DNA of 56,637 bases from UBA7374 sp965660635 (GTDB taxonomy: Bacteria; Verrucomicrobiota; Verrucomicrobiia; Opitutales; Coraliomargaritaceae): assembly GCA_965660635.1 (NCBI GenBank), contig CBFIAS010000006.1, positions 1-56,637 of the forward strand, read 5' to 3'. Both the position numbers and the translations under genes were made by a program. The notes under the pieces were generated by a model. It was given only the letters and a program-made list of their open reading frames with translations. It made no database searches and was not told the DNA's origin. Below, piece after piece: positions 14,385 through 21,754 of the stretch (positions are counted from its first letter, which is position 1; every line of letters begins with the position of its first letter).

Positions 14385-15233
14385 ATGTTCCAGCAGATCA
14401 CGATCCTCGGCACCGGATTGCTCGGTGCCTCCATCGCCATGGCCGTGCGCAAACACAGCCTGTCGGAAAGGATCGTCAGCTGGTCCCGCAGCCCGCACAC
14501 CCGCGCGCGATGCGCCGATGCGGAATGGTGCGACCAGGTGCATGAATCTCCCGCCGAAGCCGTTGAAGGCAGCGGCCTCGTCGTGCTCTGCACTCCGGTC
14601 CAGACCATCGTCCCCCTCCTCGCGGAAATCGCCCCCCGCCTGGACAAGGACTCCATTGTCACCGACGTCGGCAGCACCAAGCAAAACATCTGCGCCGGCG
14701 CGCAAGCCCTTCAGGCTCCGGGCTTCACCTTCATCGGCTCTCATCCCATGGCAGGCTCCGAACAGTCCGGCATGGATAGTGCCCGCAGCGACCTCTTCAG
14801 CTCCGCCGCCTGCATCCTCACCCCGGAGCACTGCACCCCGGCAGAAAAAACCGCCCGGCTACGCTCATTCTGGGAAAAGCTGGGCATGACAATCCACGAA
14901 ATGTCACCGCGACAGCACGATGAAACCATCGCCCACATCAGCCACTTGCCCCACCTCCTCGCCACAACGCTGTGCAACGCCCTCACGAAGAAACCCCAGG
15001 ACTGGGCACTGCTCGCCGGAGGCGGCCTGCGCGACACCACACGGATCGCGGCAGGAGACCCCGCCCTCTGGCGTCAAATCCTCTCCGACAACCGCGAGGC
15101 CGTCCTTCAGGGCATGGAAGGACTAGAGAAAGAACTCGCCGCCTTCCGGCGCATCCTCGCTGAAAACGACGAAGCCGCCCTGCAAAAGGCCCTCGCCTCC
15201 GGGAAAGCCTACCGGGAAGGCCTCCGGCCATGA
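14385..15233 (+). CDS. tyrA: prephenate / arogenate dehydrogenase
   Basis: The 282-residue protein begins with a Rossmann NAD(P)-binding motif, ITILGTGLLGASIAMAVRKH (GxGxxG). It contains the TyrA landmarks VVLCTPVQTI, SIVTDVGSTKQNI (near residue 95) and FIGSHPMAGSEQSGMDSA (near 120), with the conserved HPMAG block, followed by a helical dimerisation domain with HDETIAHISHLPHLLA and a GGGLRDTTRIAAGDP segment. It oxidatively decarboxylates prephenate (or arogenate) on the way to tyrosine; which substrate and cofactor cannot be decided here. It is the first gene of a tightly packed plus-strand operon and overlaps aroA by four bases (ATGA). Confidence 0.93.
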   Translation: MFQQITILGTGLLGASIAMAVRKHSLSERIVSWSRSPHTRARCADAEWCDQVHESPAEAVEGSGLVVLCTPVQTIVPLLAEIAPRLDKDSIVTDVGSTKQNICAGAQALQAPGFTFIGSHPMAGSEQSGMDSARSDLFSSAACILTPEHCTPAEKTARLRSFWEKLGMTIHEMSPRQHDETIAHISHLPHLLATTLCNALTKKPQDWALLAGGGLRDTTRIAAGDPALWRQILSDNREAVLQGMEGLEKELAAFRRILAENDEAALQKALASGKAYREGLRP

Positions 15234-16591
15234 CCGATCCCCTGCCCATTCAACCGGTCACCCGGCCCCTGGATGCAACTGTTGTTCTGCCCGGATCAAA
15301 AAGCATCACCAACCGGGCGCTCATTCTCGCCGCGCTAGCAGACGGGGAGACCACCCTGGAAGGCGCCCTTTTCAGCCGCGACACCCGGATCATGGCGCAG
15401 GCACTCGAGCAGCTCGGCTTCCAGTGCCGGCAGGAACCCGCAGCGCAGCGCCTCACCGTGCGCGGAGAAGGCGGGCGCATCCCCCTGCAAAACGCCCGCA
15501 TCCACGTTGGCAACGCCGGCACCGCCGCCCGCTTTCTCACCGCCTTCCTCGCCCTCCAGCCCGGCGGCCAATACGAACTCGACGGCGACCCACCCATGCG
15601 CACCCGCCCCATGGCCGGTCTGCTCAATGCCCTGCAGGCACTTGATGCCGCTGCCTTCGACTTCCGCGGGGAAGCGGGGCACTTCCCCTTCAGCCTCAAA
15701 GCCAAAGGCTACCGCGGCGGGGCCTGCCAGGTCGACGCCTCCGCCAGCAGCCAGATCCTCTCCGCGCTCCTGCTCGCGGCCCCCGCCGGAGAAGCCCCCG
15801 CGGAACTCCACTCCCCCGGCGTGCGGCCGTCCTACATCAACATCACCCAGAAAATCCGGGAGAGCTTTGGCGCTCCCGCCATGGCCCCGGATCCGTCCGG
15901 CATCTATCCGTTGGCCCCCGTCCGCTACTCCGCACCCAACGGCGGAAGCTACCAAATCGAGCCCGACCTCTCCGCCGCCAGCTACTTCCTCGCCCTTACC
16001 CTCGTTCACGGCGGCACCATCACGCTGCCGGGCATCGGCCCGGAGCCGCTCCAAGGCGACGCCCGCTTCGCCGATACCCTCGCCGCTCACGGCCTCCATG
16101 TCCGCAGGGAGCCATCCCGCTGGCTGGCCAGCAACCCCGCACCCGGAGCGATTCAGCGCGATGAACGGGAAATAAACTTCAACTCCCATTCCGACACCTT
16201 CCTGACCTACGCCGCCATAGCCCCCTTGCTCGGCGGCCCCGTCCACATCAGCGGCATCGGGCACACCCGGCGGCAGGAAACCGACCGCATCGCCGGCATG
16301 GCCCGGGAACTCGCCAAACTTGGCCAACGGGTCGAGGAGGAAGAAGACGGCCTGCACATCCATCCCGACACCGGAGCCATGCACGACCGCGCCCGTGCCG
16401 CACGTGCCAGTGGACATCTTCTTGAAATCGAGACCTACGAGGACCACCGATTCGCCATGAGCTTCGCCATACTCGGCAGCCAGGACCTGCTCGGCGACGG
16501 CCAGCCCTGGCTCGCCATCAAGGACCCAGCCTGCTGCGGAAAAACCTTTCCCGGCTTCTTTGAAGTCCTCCATTCCCTCAACCATGCCTGA
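15230..16591 (+). CDS. aroA: 3-phosphoshikimate 1-carboxyvinyltransferase (EPSP synthase)
   Basis: The 453-residue enzyme joins shikimate 3-phosphate and phosphoenolpyruvate in the shikimate pathway. Family marks are visible: VLPGSKSITNRALILAALADG (the SKS-NR substrate motif), HVGNAGTAARFLTA near residue 95 (the NAGTxxR PEP-binding block), GDPPMRTRPM, ASASSQILSALLLAAP, and near the C-terminus HTRRQETDRIAGMARELAKLG and the ETYEDHRFAMSFAI block. The alanine after NAG (NAGTA) corresponds to the site that differs between glyphosate-sensitive (NAGTA, class I) and tolerant forms. It overlaps tyrA and cmk, and its order with tyrA reflects aromatic amino-acid synthesis. Confidence 0.96.
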   Translation: MTDPLPIQPVTRPLDATVVLPGSKSITNRALILAALADGETTLEGALFSRDTRIMAQALEQLGFQCRQEPAAQRLTVRGEGGRIPLQNARIHVGNAGTAARFLTAFLALQPGGQYELDGDPPMRTRPMAGLLNALQALDAAAFDFRGEAGHFPFSLKAKGYRGGACQVDASASSQILSALLLAAPAGEAPAELHSPGVRPSYINITQKIRESFGAPAMAPDPSGIYPLAPVRYSAPNGGSYQIEPDLSAASYFLALTLVHGGTITLPGIGPEPLQGDARFADTLAAHGLHVRREPSRWLASNPAPGAIQRDEREINFNSHSDTFLTYAAIAPLLGGPVHISGIGHTRRQETDRIAGMARELAKLGQRVEEEEDGLHIHPDTGAMHDRARAARASGHLLEIETYEDHRFAMSFAILGSQDLLGDGQPWLAIKDPACCGKTFPGFFEVLHSLNHA

Positions 16592-17249
16592 CCCCCAATC
16601 CAGTCTTGTCATTGCCATCGATGGCGGCGCCGCCTCCGGCAAGTCCTCCACCTCCCGGCGGCTGGCCAAGCGCTTCAACCTGTTGCACGTCGACACCGGC
16701 TCCCACTACCGCACCGTCACTGACGCGCTCCTGCAAGCCGGCACCACCCCCAACGACCTCGGAGCAGTCACCACGTCCCTAGAGCAAATGGACTTCCAAA
16801 CCCGCATCGACGGGCAAAGCGCGCAGCTCGGGATCAATGGCCGGATTCCCTCTAAAGATGAACTGCGTTCGCCACTGGTGAACCAGGCCGTGTCCGCCTT
16901 TGCCGCCTTGCCCGAAGTGCGCGCCGCACTCTACGACTACCAGCGCGGACAACCGGAAATTGCCAGGGAACGCGGCTTTGCCGGACTCGTCATGGAGGGC
17001 CGCGACATCGGCTCGGTCATCCTCCCCGGTGCCGACTTCCGCTTCTACCTCTTCGCCGACGAAAGCACCCGCGCCGCCCGACGCGCCAGCCAGGGCGAGA
17101 CCGACTCCATTGCCCAGCGAGACAAACAGGACAAGCAGCGGCAGGCCGCACCCCTCACCTGCCCTGAAGGTGCCATCCGCATCGACACCGGAACTCTCGA
17201 CCTCGAAGGCGTGGTCGACCACATAGCTGCAATCATTGAAAATGCCTGA
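16584..17249 (+). CDS. cmk: (d)CMP kinase
   Basis: The 221-residue protein starting MPDPQSSLVIAIDGGAASGKSSTSRRLA carries the P-loop GGAASGKSS, then LLHVDTGSHYRTVT for nucleoside-monophosphate binding, VNQAVSAFAALPEVRAAL, the strongly conserved VMEGRDIGSVILPGADFRFYLFAD near residue 130, and a lid region RASQGETDSIAQRDKQDKQR. It phosphorylates CMP and dCMP for nucleic-acid synthesis. The start ATG lies eight bases before the aroA stop, and its own stop overlaps plsC. The pairing aroA-cmk is common in bacteria. A TTG-type upstream start at 16560 lies within aroA and is not needed. Confidence 0.93.
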   Translation: MPDPQSSLVIAIDGGAASGKSSTSRRLAKRFNLLHVDTGSHYRTVTDALLQAGTTPNDLGAVTTSLEQMDFQTRIDGQSAQLGINGRIPSKDELRSPLVNQAVSAFAALPEVRAALYDYQRGQPEIARERGFAGLVMEGRDIGSVILPGADFRFYLFADESTRAARRASQGETDSIAQRDKQDKQRQAAPLTCPEGAIRIDTGTLDLEGVVDHIAAIIENA

Positions 17250-17892
17250 GCCACGACCCAGCACACCGCCACTCTACGAAACCGTCCGCATGACTGCGGA
17301 CTGGTTCTTCAGCTCGCTCTTCGACTTCACCACAACAGGCCTGCACAACGCCCCGCTGCACGGAAGCGTCATCTTCGCCGCCAACCACGTCAGCTATTTC
17401 GATCCTCCCGCCATCGGCTGCCGCGTCTTCCGGCAAATCAACTACTTCGCCCGCGACACCCTCTTCCGCGGACTCTTCGGGAAAGGCCTCGTCGCCATTG
17501 GCACTATCCCCGTGGCCCGGAACAGCGCAGATGTCGCATCCCTCAAGGCCATCTTCCGCTCCCTCAAAAACGGGGGTGCCGTAGCCATCTACCCTGAAGG
17601 CACACGATCCCCGGACGGCCAGTTGCAGGAACCCAAGCCCGGCGCCGGAATGATCGCCTGCAAGTCCCGCGCAACAGTCGTCCCCGTCCGCCTATTCGGC
17701 ACCTACGAGGCCTACGGCCGTCAAAACAAGCTCCCTGCCTTCGGCGGTCGCATCCACATCGCCTACGGCCAACCCATGCCACCATCCGAAATCGACCCCG
17801 GAAAAGACCACCCCGAGCGCTACCTCGAGGCCTCACGGCGCATCATGCAACAAATCGCAGCCATCCAGAAGCCCGAGGAAAGAATTGTCTAA
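17242..17892 (+). CDS. plsC: 1-acyl-glycerol-3-phosphate acyltransferase family protein
   Basis: The 216-residue protein has the acyltransferase motifs in order: FAANHVSYFDPPAIG (NHxxxxD, the catalytic His-Asp pair), ARDTLFRGLFGKGLVAIGTIPVAR, and AIYPEGTRSPDGQLQEPKPGAGMIA (PEGTRS). It is expected to add the second fatty-acid chain to lysophosphatidic acid at the inner face of the cytoplasmic membrane. Cmk and this gene overlap by eight bases (ATG at 17242, cmk stop at 17247-17249). There is no long transmembrane segment, which is usual for short PlsC proteins. Placement after cmk recalls the cmk-plsC arrangement of several phyla. Confidence 0.88.
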   Translation: MPEPRPSTPPLYETVRMTADWFFSSLFDFTTTGLHNAPLHGSVIFAANHVSYFDPPAIGCRVFRQINYFARDTLFRGLFGKGLVAIGTIPVARNSADVASLKAIFRSLKNGGAVAIYPEGTRSPDGQLQEPKPGAGMIACKSRATVVPVRLFGTYEAYGRQNKLPAFGGRIHIAYGQPMPPSEIDPGKDHPERYLEASRRIMQQIAAIQKPEERIV

Positions 17893-17922
17893 GCCGGCAT
17901 CCGCCCATTTAAACACATACCG

Positions 17923-19119
17923 ATGAGCAACTCAACCGATCGCTACGCCCGGAGAGGCGTCTCCTCGACAAAAGACGAAGTCCATGCCGTCGTGGATAAA
18001 CTCGACCGCGGCCTCTTCCCTGGAGCCTTCTGCAAGATCGGCCCCGACCTGCTGACCGGCGACCCCGCCAAGTGCAACATCATCCACTCCGACGGCTCCG
18101 GCACGAAAAGCACGCTCGCCTACCTCCATTACCGGGAGACCGGCGACCCCTCCGCCTTCCGCAAGACCGCCCAGGACAGCATCGTCATGAACCTGGACGA
18201 CCTCCTCTGCGTCGGCGCGGTCGAGGGCATCCTCCTCTCCAGCACAGTCAACCGCAACGCCCGCGCAGTTCCCGGCGAGGCCCTCGCTGAACTCATCGCC
18301 GGCACCGAATCCTTCCTCGCCACCCTGCGGGAGCATGACGTCGGCATCCACAGCGGAGGCGGTGAGACCGCCGACGTCGGCGACCTCACCCCCACGGTCA
18401 CCGTCGATTCCTGTGCCGTCGCCGTGATGCGCCGCGAAGACATCATCGATAATAACGCCATCGGCCCGGATCTCGCCATCGTCGGGCTCGCCTCCGCCGG
18501 ACAGGCCGCCTACGAGACCTTTGAAAACTCCGGCATCGGCAGCAACGGCCTGACCAGCGCCCGCCACGACCTGCTCTGCCGGCACTACCTCGAGAACTAC
18601 CCGGAAACCTGCGATGCCCGCACCGACCCGGACCTCCTCTACTGCGGCCCCCACAGGATGGAAGATCCCCTCCCCGGCTCCTCCCTCACCGTGGGCGAGG
18701 CCCTGCTCAGCCCGACCCGGACCTACGCGCCGGTCATCCGCCGGCTGCTGGCCGAAGAGCGTTCCTTCATCCGGGGCATGGTGCACTGCTCCGGAGGCGG
18801 CCAGACCAAGTGCCTGCGCTTCGGTCGCGGCGTACACTACCTCAAGGAGGACTTCCTCCCCGTGCCCCCCATCTTCCGCGCCATCCAGGAAGCCAGCGGC
18901 ACCACGGACGAGGAAATGTTCCGTGTCTATAACATGGGGCACCGCATGGAGATCTACTGCTTGCCAGAAGCAGCCTCGCGCATCATCGCCCTTTCCGGAT
19001 CCTTCGGCATCCCGGCGAAAATCGTCGGGCGCACAGAGGCCAGCACCCGCCCGAACGCGGCCAACCACCTGACCATCCGCTACCAGGGCAACAATCTGGA
19101 ATACGCCGTCGGGCAGTAG
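17923..19119 (+). CDS. purM: phosphoribosylformylglycinamidine cyclo-ligase (AIR synthetase)
   Basis: The 398-residue protein makes aminoimidazole ribotide in purine synthesis. It opens YARRGVSSTKDEVHAVVDKL and has the ATP-binding HSDGSGTKSTLAYLHYRETGD near residue 45 (equivalent to the DGVGTK motif), DSIVMNLDDLLCVGA, HSGGGETADVGDLTPTVTVDS (the GGETAEMP-type loop) and GMVHCSGGGQTKCLRFG near 285. Its length and 'SDGSGTK' variant are those of the longer form found in Bacteroidota and relatives rather than the approximately 345-residue enterobacterial type. It follows plsC by 30 bases and precedes the small CxxC protein by 15 bases. Confidence 0.92.
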   Translation: MSNSTDRYARRGVSSTKDEVHAVVDKLDRGLFPGAFCKIGPDLLTGDPAKCNIIHSDGSGTKSTLAYLHYRETGDPSAFRKTAQDSIVMNLDDLLCVGAVEGILLSSTVNRNARAVPGEALAELIAGTESFLATLREHDVGIHSGGGETADVGDLTPTVTVDSCAVAVMRREDIIDNNAIGPDLAIVGLASAGQAAYETFENSGIGSNGLTSARHDLLCRHYLENYPETCDARTDPDLLYCGPHRMEDPLPGSSLTVGEALLSPTRTYAPVIRRLLAEERSFIRGMVHCSGGGQTKCLRFGRGVHYLKEDFLPVPPIFRAIQEASGTTDEEMFRVYNMGHRMEIYCLPEAASRIIALSGSFGIPAKIVGRTEASTRPNAANHLTIRYQGNNLEYAVGQ

Positions 19120-19134
19120 CCCCAGCCGATTCCC

Positions 19135-19542
19135 GTGACCACACCCGCCTATATCCGCCGCACCGGCCAGTGCCTGCTTTTTGCTTTCGCAACCTGGCTC
19201 CTGGCCGGACCGCTCGCCCTCCTGCAGATGGGTGCCTGGGCATGGATGATAGCCAGCTACTCGCAAGAAGGCTCCCTCCAGGCCGCCGTGCAGGATACTT
19301 TCAGCGGCGAGCGCCCGTGCGGGCTCTGCAAGCTCATCTCCGAAGTGGAATCCGAACATCCCGGGACGCCCGCCCAGTCCGGCACCTCCGAATCGAAGGA
19401 CCTGAAGCTCCTGCCCATTCCCGTCCGTCCGGCCGGCCTGCCTAAGCCACCCGGACAGCACGCGGCAAAATCCGGCCTGGAACAATTTGTCAAAGACCCC
19501 GTGCTGGAGGAGCCGGGCCCGCCTCCCCGTGGATTCGCTTGA
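19135..19542 (+). CDS. small membrane protein with CxxC motif
   Basis: The 135-residue protein starts at GTG and has one long hydrophobic segment (about residues 13-43, LLFAFATWLLAGPLALLQMG). The motif ERPCGLCKLI lies near residue 60, and a proline-rich, low-complexity tail follows. The CxxC may bind a metal ion. The arrangement of a membrane helix, a 'CGLCK' motif and a disordered tail, encoded just before a Met/His-rich outer-membrane protein, recalls small proteins of metal-homeostasis loci, but I do not recognise a family. Its stop is 62 bases before the next start, and it is likely the penultimate gene of the tyrA operon. Confidence 0.6.
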   Translation: MTTPAYIRRTGQCLLFAFATWLLAGPLALLQMGAWAWMIASYSQEGSLQAAVQDTFSGERPCGLCKLISEVESEHPGTPAQSGTSESKDLKLLPIPVRPAGLPKPPGQHAAKSGLEQFVKDPVLEEPGPPPRGFA

Positions 19543-19604
19543 ACGTTGACCCGCGCGACCCGCCCGGCAGGCGGCCGCAAGACCAACTCAATGCGAATCC
19601 AAAC

Positions 19605-20708
19605 ATGAGACAATTTAGAACCAACACGATACTATTGATCGCGGCGACTATGGCCGCACACGCGGATCCGGCCACTACAGGCTCCGCCAACCACCACACC
19701 GGCGGCCCGAGACCCGACGGACACGCACCCATCTCCATCATGGGTGAGCACACCCACGGCAAGGGGGAATGGATGCTCTCTTACCGTCTCATGCAGATGG
19801 AGATGGACGGCATGCGCAAGGGCACCGACGGCTTGTCCTCCAGCGAGGTCTTTTCCGCCGGGCCGGGCCATGTTGTATGCCCCGAAGACATGACCATGTA
19901 CATGCACATGCTCGGCGCGATGCACGCTCCGGGAGACCGGCTCACCCTCATGCTGATGGCCAACTACCTCGACAGCGAGATGGACCACCGGATTAATCCG
20001 GCGGCCGGCATGATGATCCGCGCGAACGGGGGAGCCGACACCTTCTCCACTCGCACAAGCGGCATCGGGGACACCCGTGTGTCGGCCCTCTACAAGTTTC
20101 ACGACAAGGGCGGCCTCTCCACCCATCTGGGACTTGGCCTGAGCCTGCCCACCGGCTCGATCGATAAAAAGGATGATATCCCGGTGATGGGCATGGGGCG
20201 GGTACGCTCCGTCCTGCCCGCTCCCATGCAACTGGGCTCTGGCACCTTCGACCTGCTCCCCTCCCTCACCCTTCGCCACGAGGCGGCTTCCTGGTCATGC
20301 GGCCTGCAGGCCGGGGGCGTGCTTCGCCTGCAGGACGAAAACGACCGCGATTACCGGCTGGGTCACCAGTTCAGGCTGACCGGCTGGGCGGGACTTCCCC
20401 TGGCTGAATGGATCAGCTTGGGAGGCGGCCTGGAATACCAGTGGAGCGGCGAGCTGGAAGGCGACCAAAGAGACATCAGCCAGGGCCCTGCCATGATGGG
20501 GCGCAACACCGTGACCACCGCCTACGGTGAAAACTATGGAGGCGAGCGGGTGGAGGCCATTCTCGGCGTCAACCTGCTCGGGCCATCCGGGGCCTGGCAA
20601 GGCCATCGCCTGGCGATTGATCTGCGCTTGCCCCTCTATCAGGACCTGAACGGCTACCAGTTGGAAACCGACCACGTCTTTACCCTTGGCTGGCAGAATG
20701 CCTGGTGA
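19605..20708 (+). CDS. Met/His-rich outer-membrane beta-barrel protein (transporter-like)
   Basis: The 367-residue product has a signal peptide (MRQFRTNTILLIAATMAAHA). The mature protein opens with the family block APISIMGEHTHGKGEWMLSYR, then MQMEMDGMRKGTDGLSSSEV, MTMYMHMLGAMHAPGDRLTL and MMIRANGGADTFSTRTSGIGDTRVSALY. Alternating strands suggest a beta-barrel, and the end is a typical barrel terminus (HVFTLGWQNAW, with a C-terminal aromatic residue). Similar proteins are annotated as 'transporter' and often sit beside copper-handling genes. The richness in Met and His at the N-terminus supports metal contact, but this is inference. The ATG at 19605 was chosen because it directly precedes the signal peptide. 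It is the last gene before the hairpin at 20714. Confidence 0.72.
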   Translation: MRQFRTNTILLIAATMAAHADPATTGSANHHTGGPRPDGHAPISIMGEHTHGKGEWMLSYRLMQMEMDGMRKGTDGLSSSEVFSAGPGHVVCPEDMTMYMHMLGAMHAPGDRLTLMLMANYLDSEMDHRINPAAGMMIRANGGADTFSTRTSGIGDTRVSALYKFHDKGGLSTHLGLGLSLPTGSIDKKDDIPVMGMGRVRSVLPAPMQLGSGTFDLLPSLTLRHEAASWSCGLQAGGVLRLQDENDRDYRLGHQFRLTGWAGLPLAEWISLGGGLEYQWSGELEGDQRDISQGPAMMGRNTVTTAYGENYGGERVEAILGVNLLGPSGAWQGHRLAIDLRLPLYQDLNGYQLETDHVFTLGWQNAW

Positions 20709-20713
20709 CCGGT

Positions 20714-20747
20714 GGCAACCGCGCTTTTTGTAAAAAGCGCGGTTGCC
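20714..20747 (+). terminator. long perfect hairpin terminator
   Basis: Arms GGCAACCGCGCTTTTT (20714-20729) and AAAAAGCGCGGTTGCC (20732-20747) pair at all 16 positions, five bases after the stop at 20706-20708. In practice the loop is a little longer than the two unpaired bases. The A/T part of the stem would act as T-tract on either strand. It should end the tyrA-to-OMP operon. Confidence 0.8.
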
Positions 20748-20779
20748 TATTTGGCTGCCCTGCTACTGTATGTTGCTAC

Positions 20780-21754
20780 GTGTCCATCCCCGCCCCCATA
20801 AGATTCGTCCCTTTGCTTCTAGCTGTTTTCAGCCTGGCGGGGGGACTCGTCGCGCAGAACCGCGAGCTGCTGGGGGAGCTGAAGATCGGCATGATCGGGC
20901 GCGACCTTTCGGACCCCGCCTACCAGGCCGCGCACAAGGGCGCGCTGGACGCCGCCCAGGTATTGGGCAAGCGTTACTCGATTGACGTGGAGGTGCGGGT
21001 GCTCACCCCGAAACTGGCCGACGGCCAGACCCAGTCCTCCGCCCTGGGGCAGCTTCTCATCGAGGGCGCGGACGGCCTGGCGATCAGCCCGGAGGTTGAC
21101 AAGGAAGTTGATGAATCCATCCGCTTTGCCGTGGAGGAAGGCCAGAAGGTGGTCGTCTTCGAGAGCCTGCGGCCGATGGACTCGGCACTGGCACAGGTTG
21201 TGGCCGACGAGCGTGCGGCCGGGCGCCAGGCCGGGGAAGCCATCCTTCCCCGGTTGCCTACCCGCGGCCGCGTTGCCGTGCTCACTTCCACAAACCCCAC
21301 CGAGGCGGAGAAGGCCCGTCTGGACGGGCTGCGCAACGCCCTCGGCTACAAGCGCATCGAGCGCATCGTTTCCTGCGAGCCGGACTACAAGAGTGCCATT
21401 GAAGCGATCCGCCAGGCCGAGGAGGAGGACCGCAACCACCTGATCAAGGGCTGGGTGTTTATTGACGACTGGCCGCTCCGCGGAACACCGGCCCTGCCCT
21501 GGGCTGCGGGCAAGCTGCCCTGCGTGGCCATCCAATCCACCCCAGCCGCCTTCATCTACCTCGACAGCGGATACCTCTCGGCTTTCATCGCGCACCCTTT
21601 CTACGAGTGGGGCTACCGCAGCATCGAAACTCTCGTGCAAACTCTCTTCCTCGACCGCCCCCCGGAGGAACCAAACCTCGTGCTGGGCACCCGCGTGATC
21701 AACTGGGACAACGCGGAGCAGTACCGGCGTGAATGGCAGGAGTGGATCAATTAA
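20780..21754 (+). CDS. periplasmic sugar-binding-type protein (RbsB-like)
   Basis: The 324-residue product starts at GTG just after the terminator hairpin. It begins with a signal peptide (hydrophobic core PIRFVPLLLAVFSLAGGLVAQ). The mature part, LKIGMIGRDLSDPAYQAAHKGALDAA, followed by EGADGLAISPEVDKEVDESI, KVVVFESLRP, RVAVLTSTNPTEAEKARLDGL and WVFIDDWPL, fits the two-lobed type I periplasmic-binding fold. No ABC permease or ATPase gene adjoins it, so it may feed a remote transporter or act as a sensor. The convergent histidine kinase overlaps its 3' end by eight bases. The longer frame from 20705 runs through the terminator. Confidence 0.78.
   Translation: MSIPAPIRFVPLLLAVFSLAGGLVAQNRELLGELKIGMIGRDLSDPAYQAAHKGALDAAQVLGKRYSIDVEVRVLTPKLADGQTQSSALGQLLIEGADGLAISPEVDKEVDESIRFAVEEGQKVVVFESLRPMDSALAQVVADERAAGRQAGEAILPRLPTRGRVAVLTSTNPTEAEKARLDGLRNALGYKRIERIVSCEPDYKSAIEAIRQAEEEDRNHLIKGWVFIDDWPLRGTPALPWAAGKLPCVAIQSTPAAFIYLDSGYLSAFIAHPFYEWGYRSIETLVQTLFLDRPPEEPNLVLGTRVINWDNAEQYRREWQEWIN

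Noticed and set aside
15335..16696. 453-residue minus-strand frame opposite aroA
   Set aside because: Gly/Ala/Val-rich shadow of a conserved gene.
17932..19485. 517-residue minus-strand frame opposite purM
   Set aside because: Gly/Ala/Val-rich shadow; purM motifs are on the plus strand.
20705..20779. longer start for the periplasmic binding protein at 20705
   Set aside because: It would translate through the terminator hairpin, overlap the previous gene's stop and place Cys-rich residues before the signal peptide.
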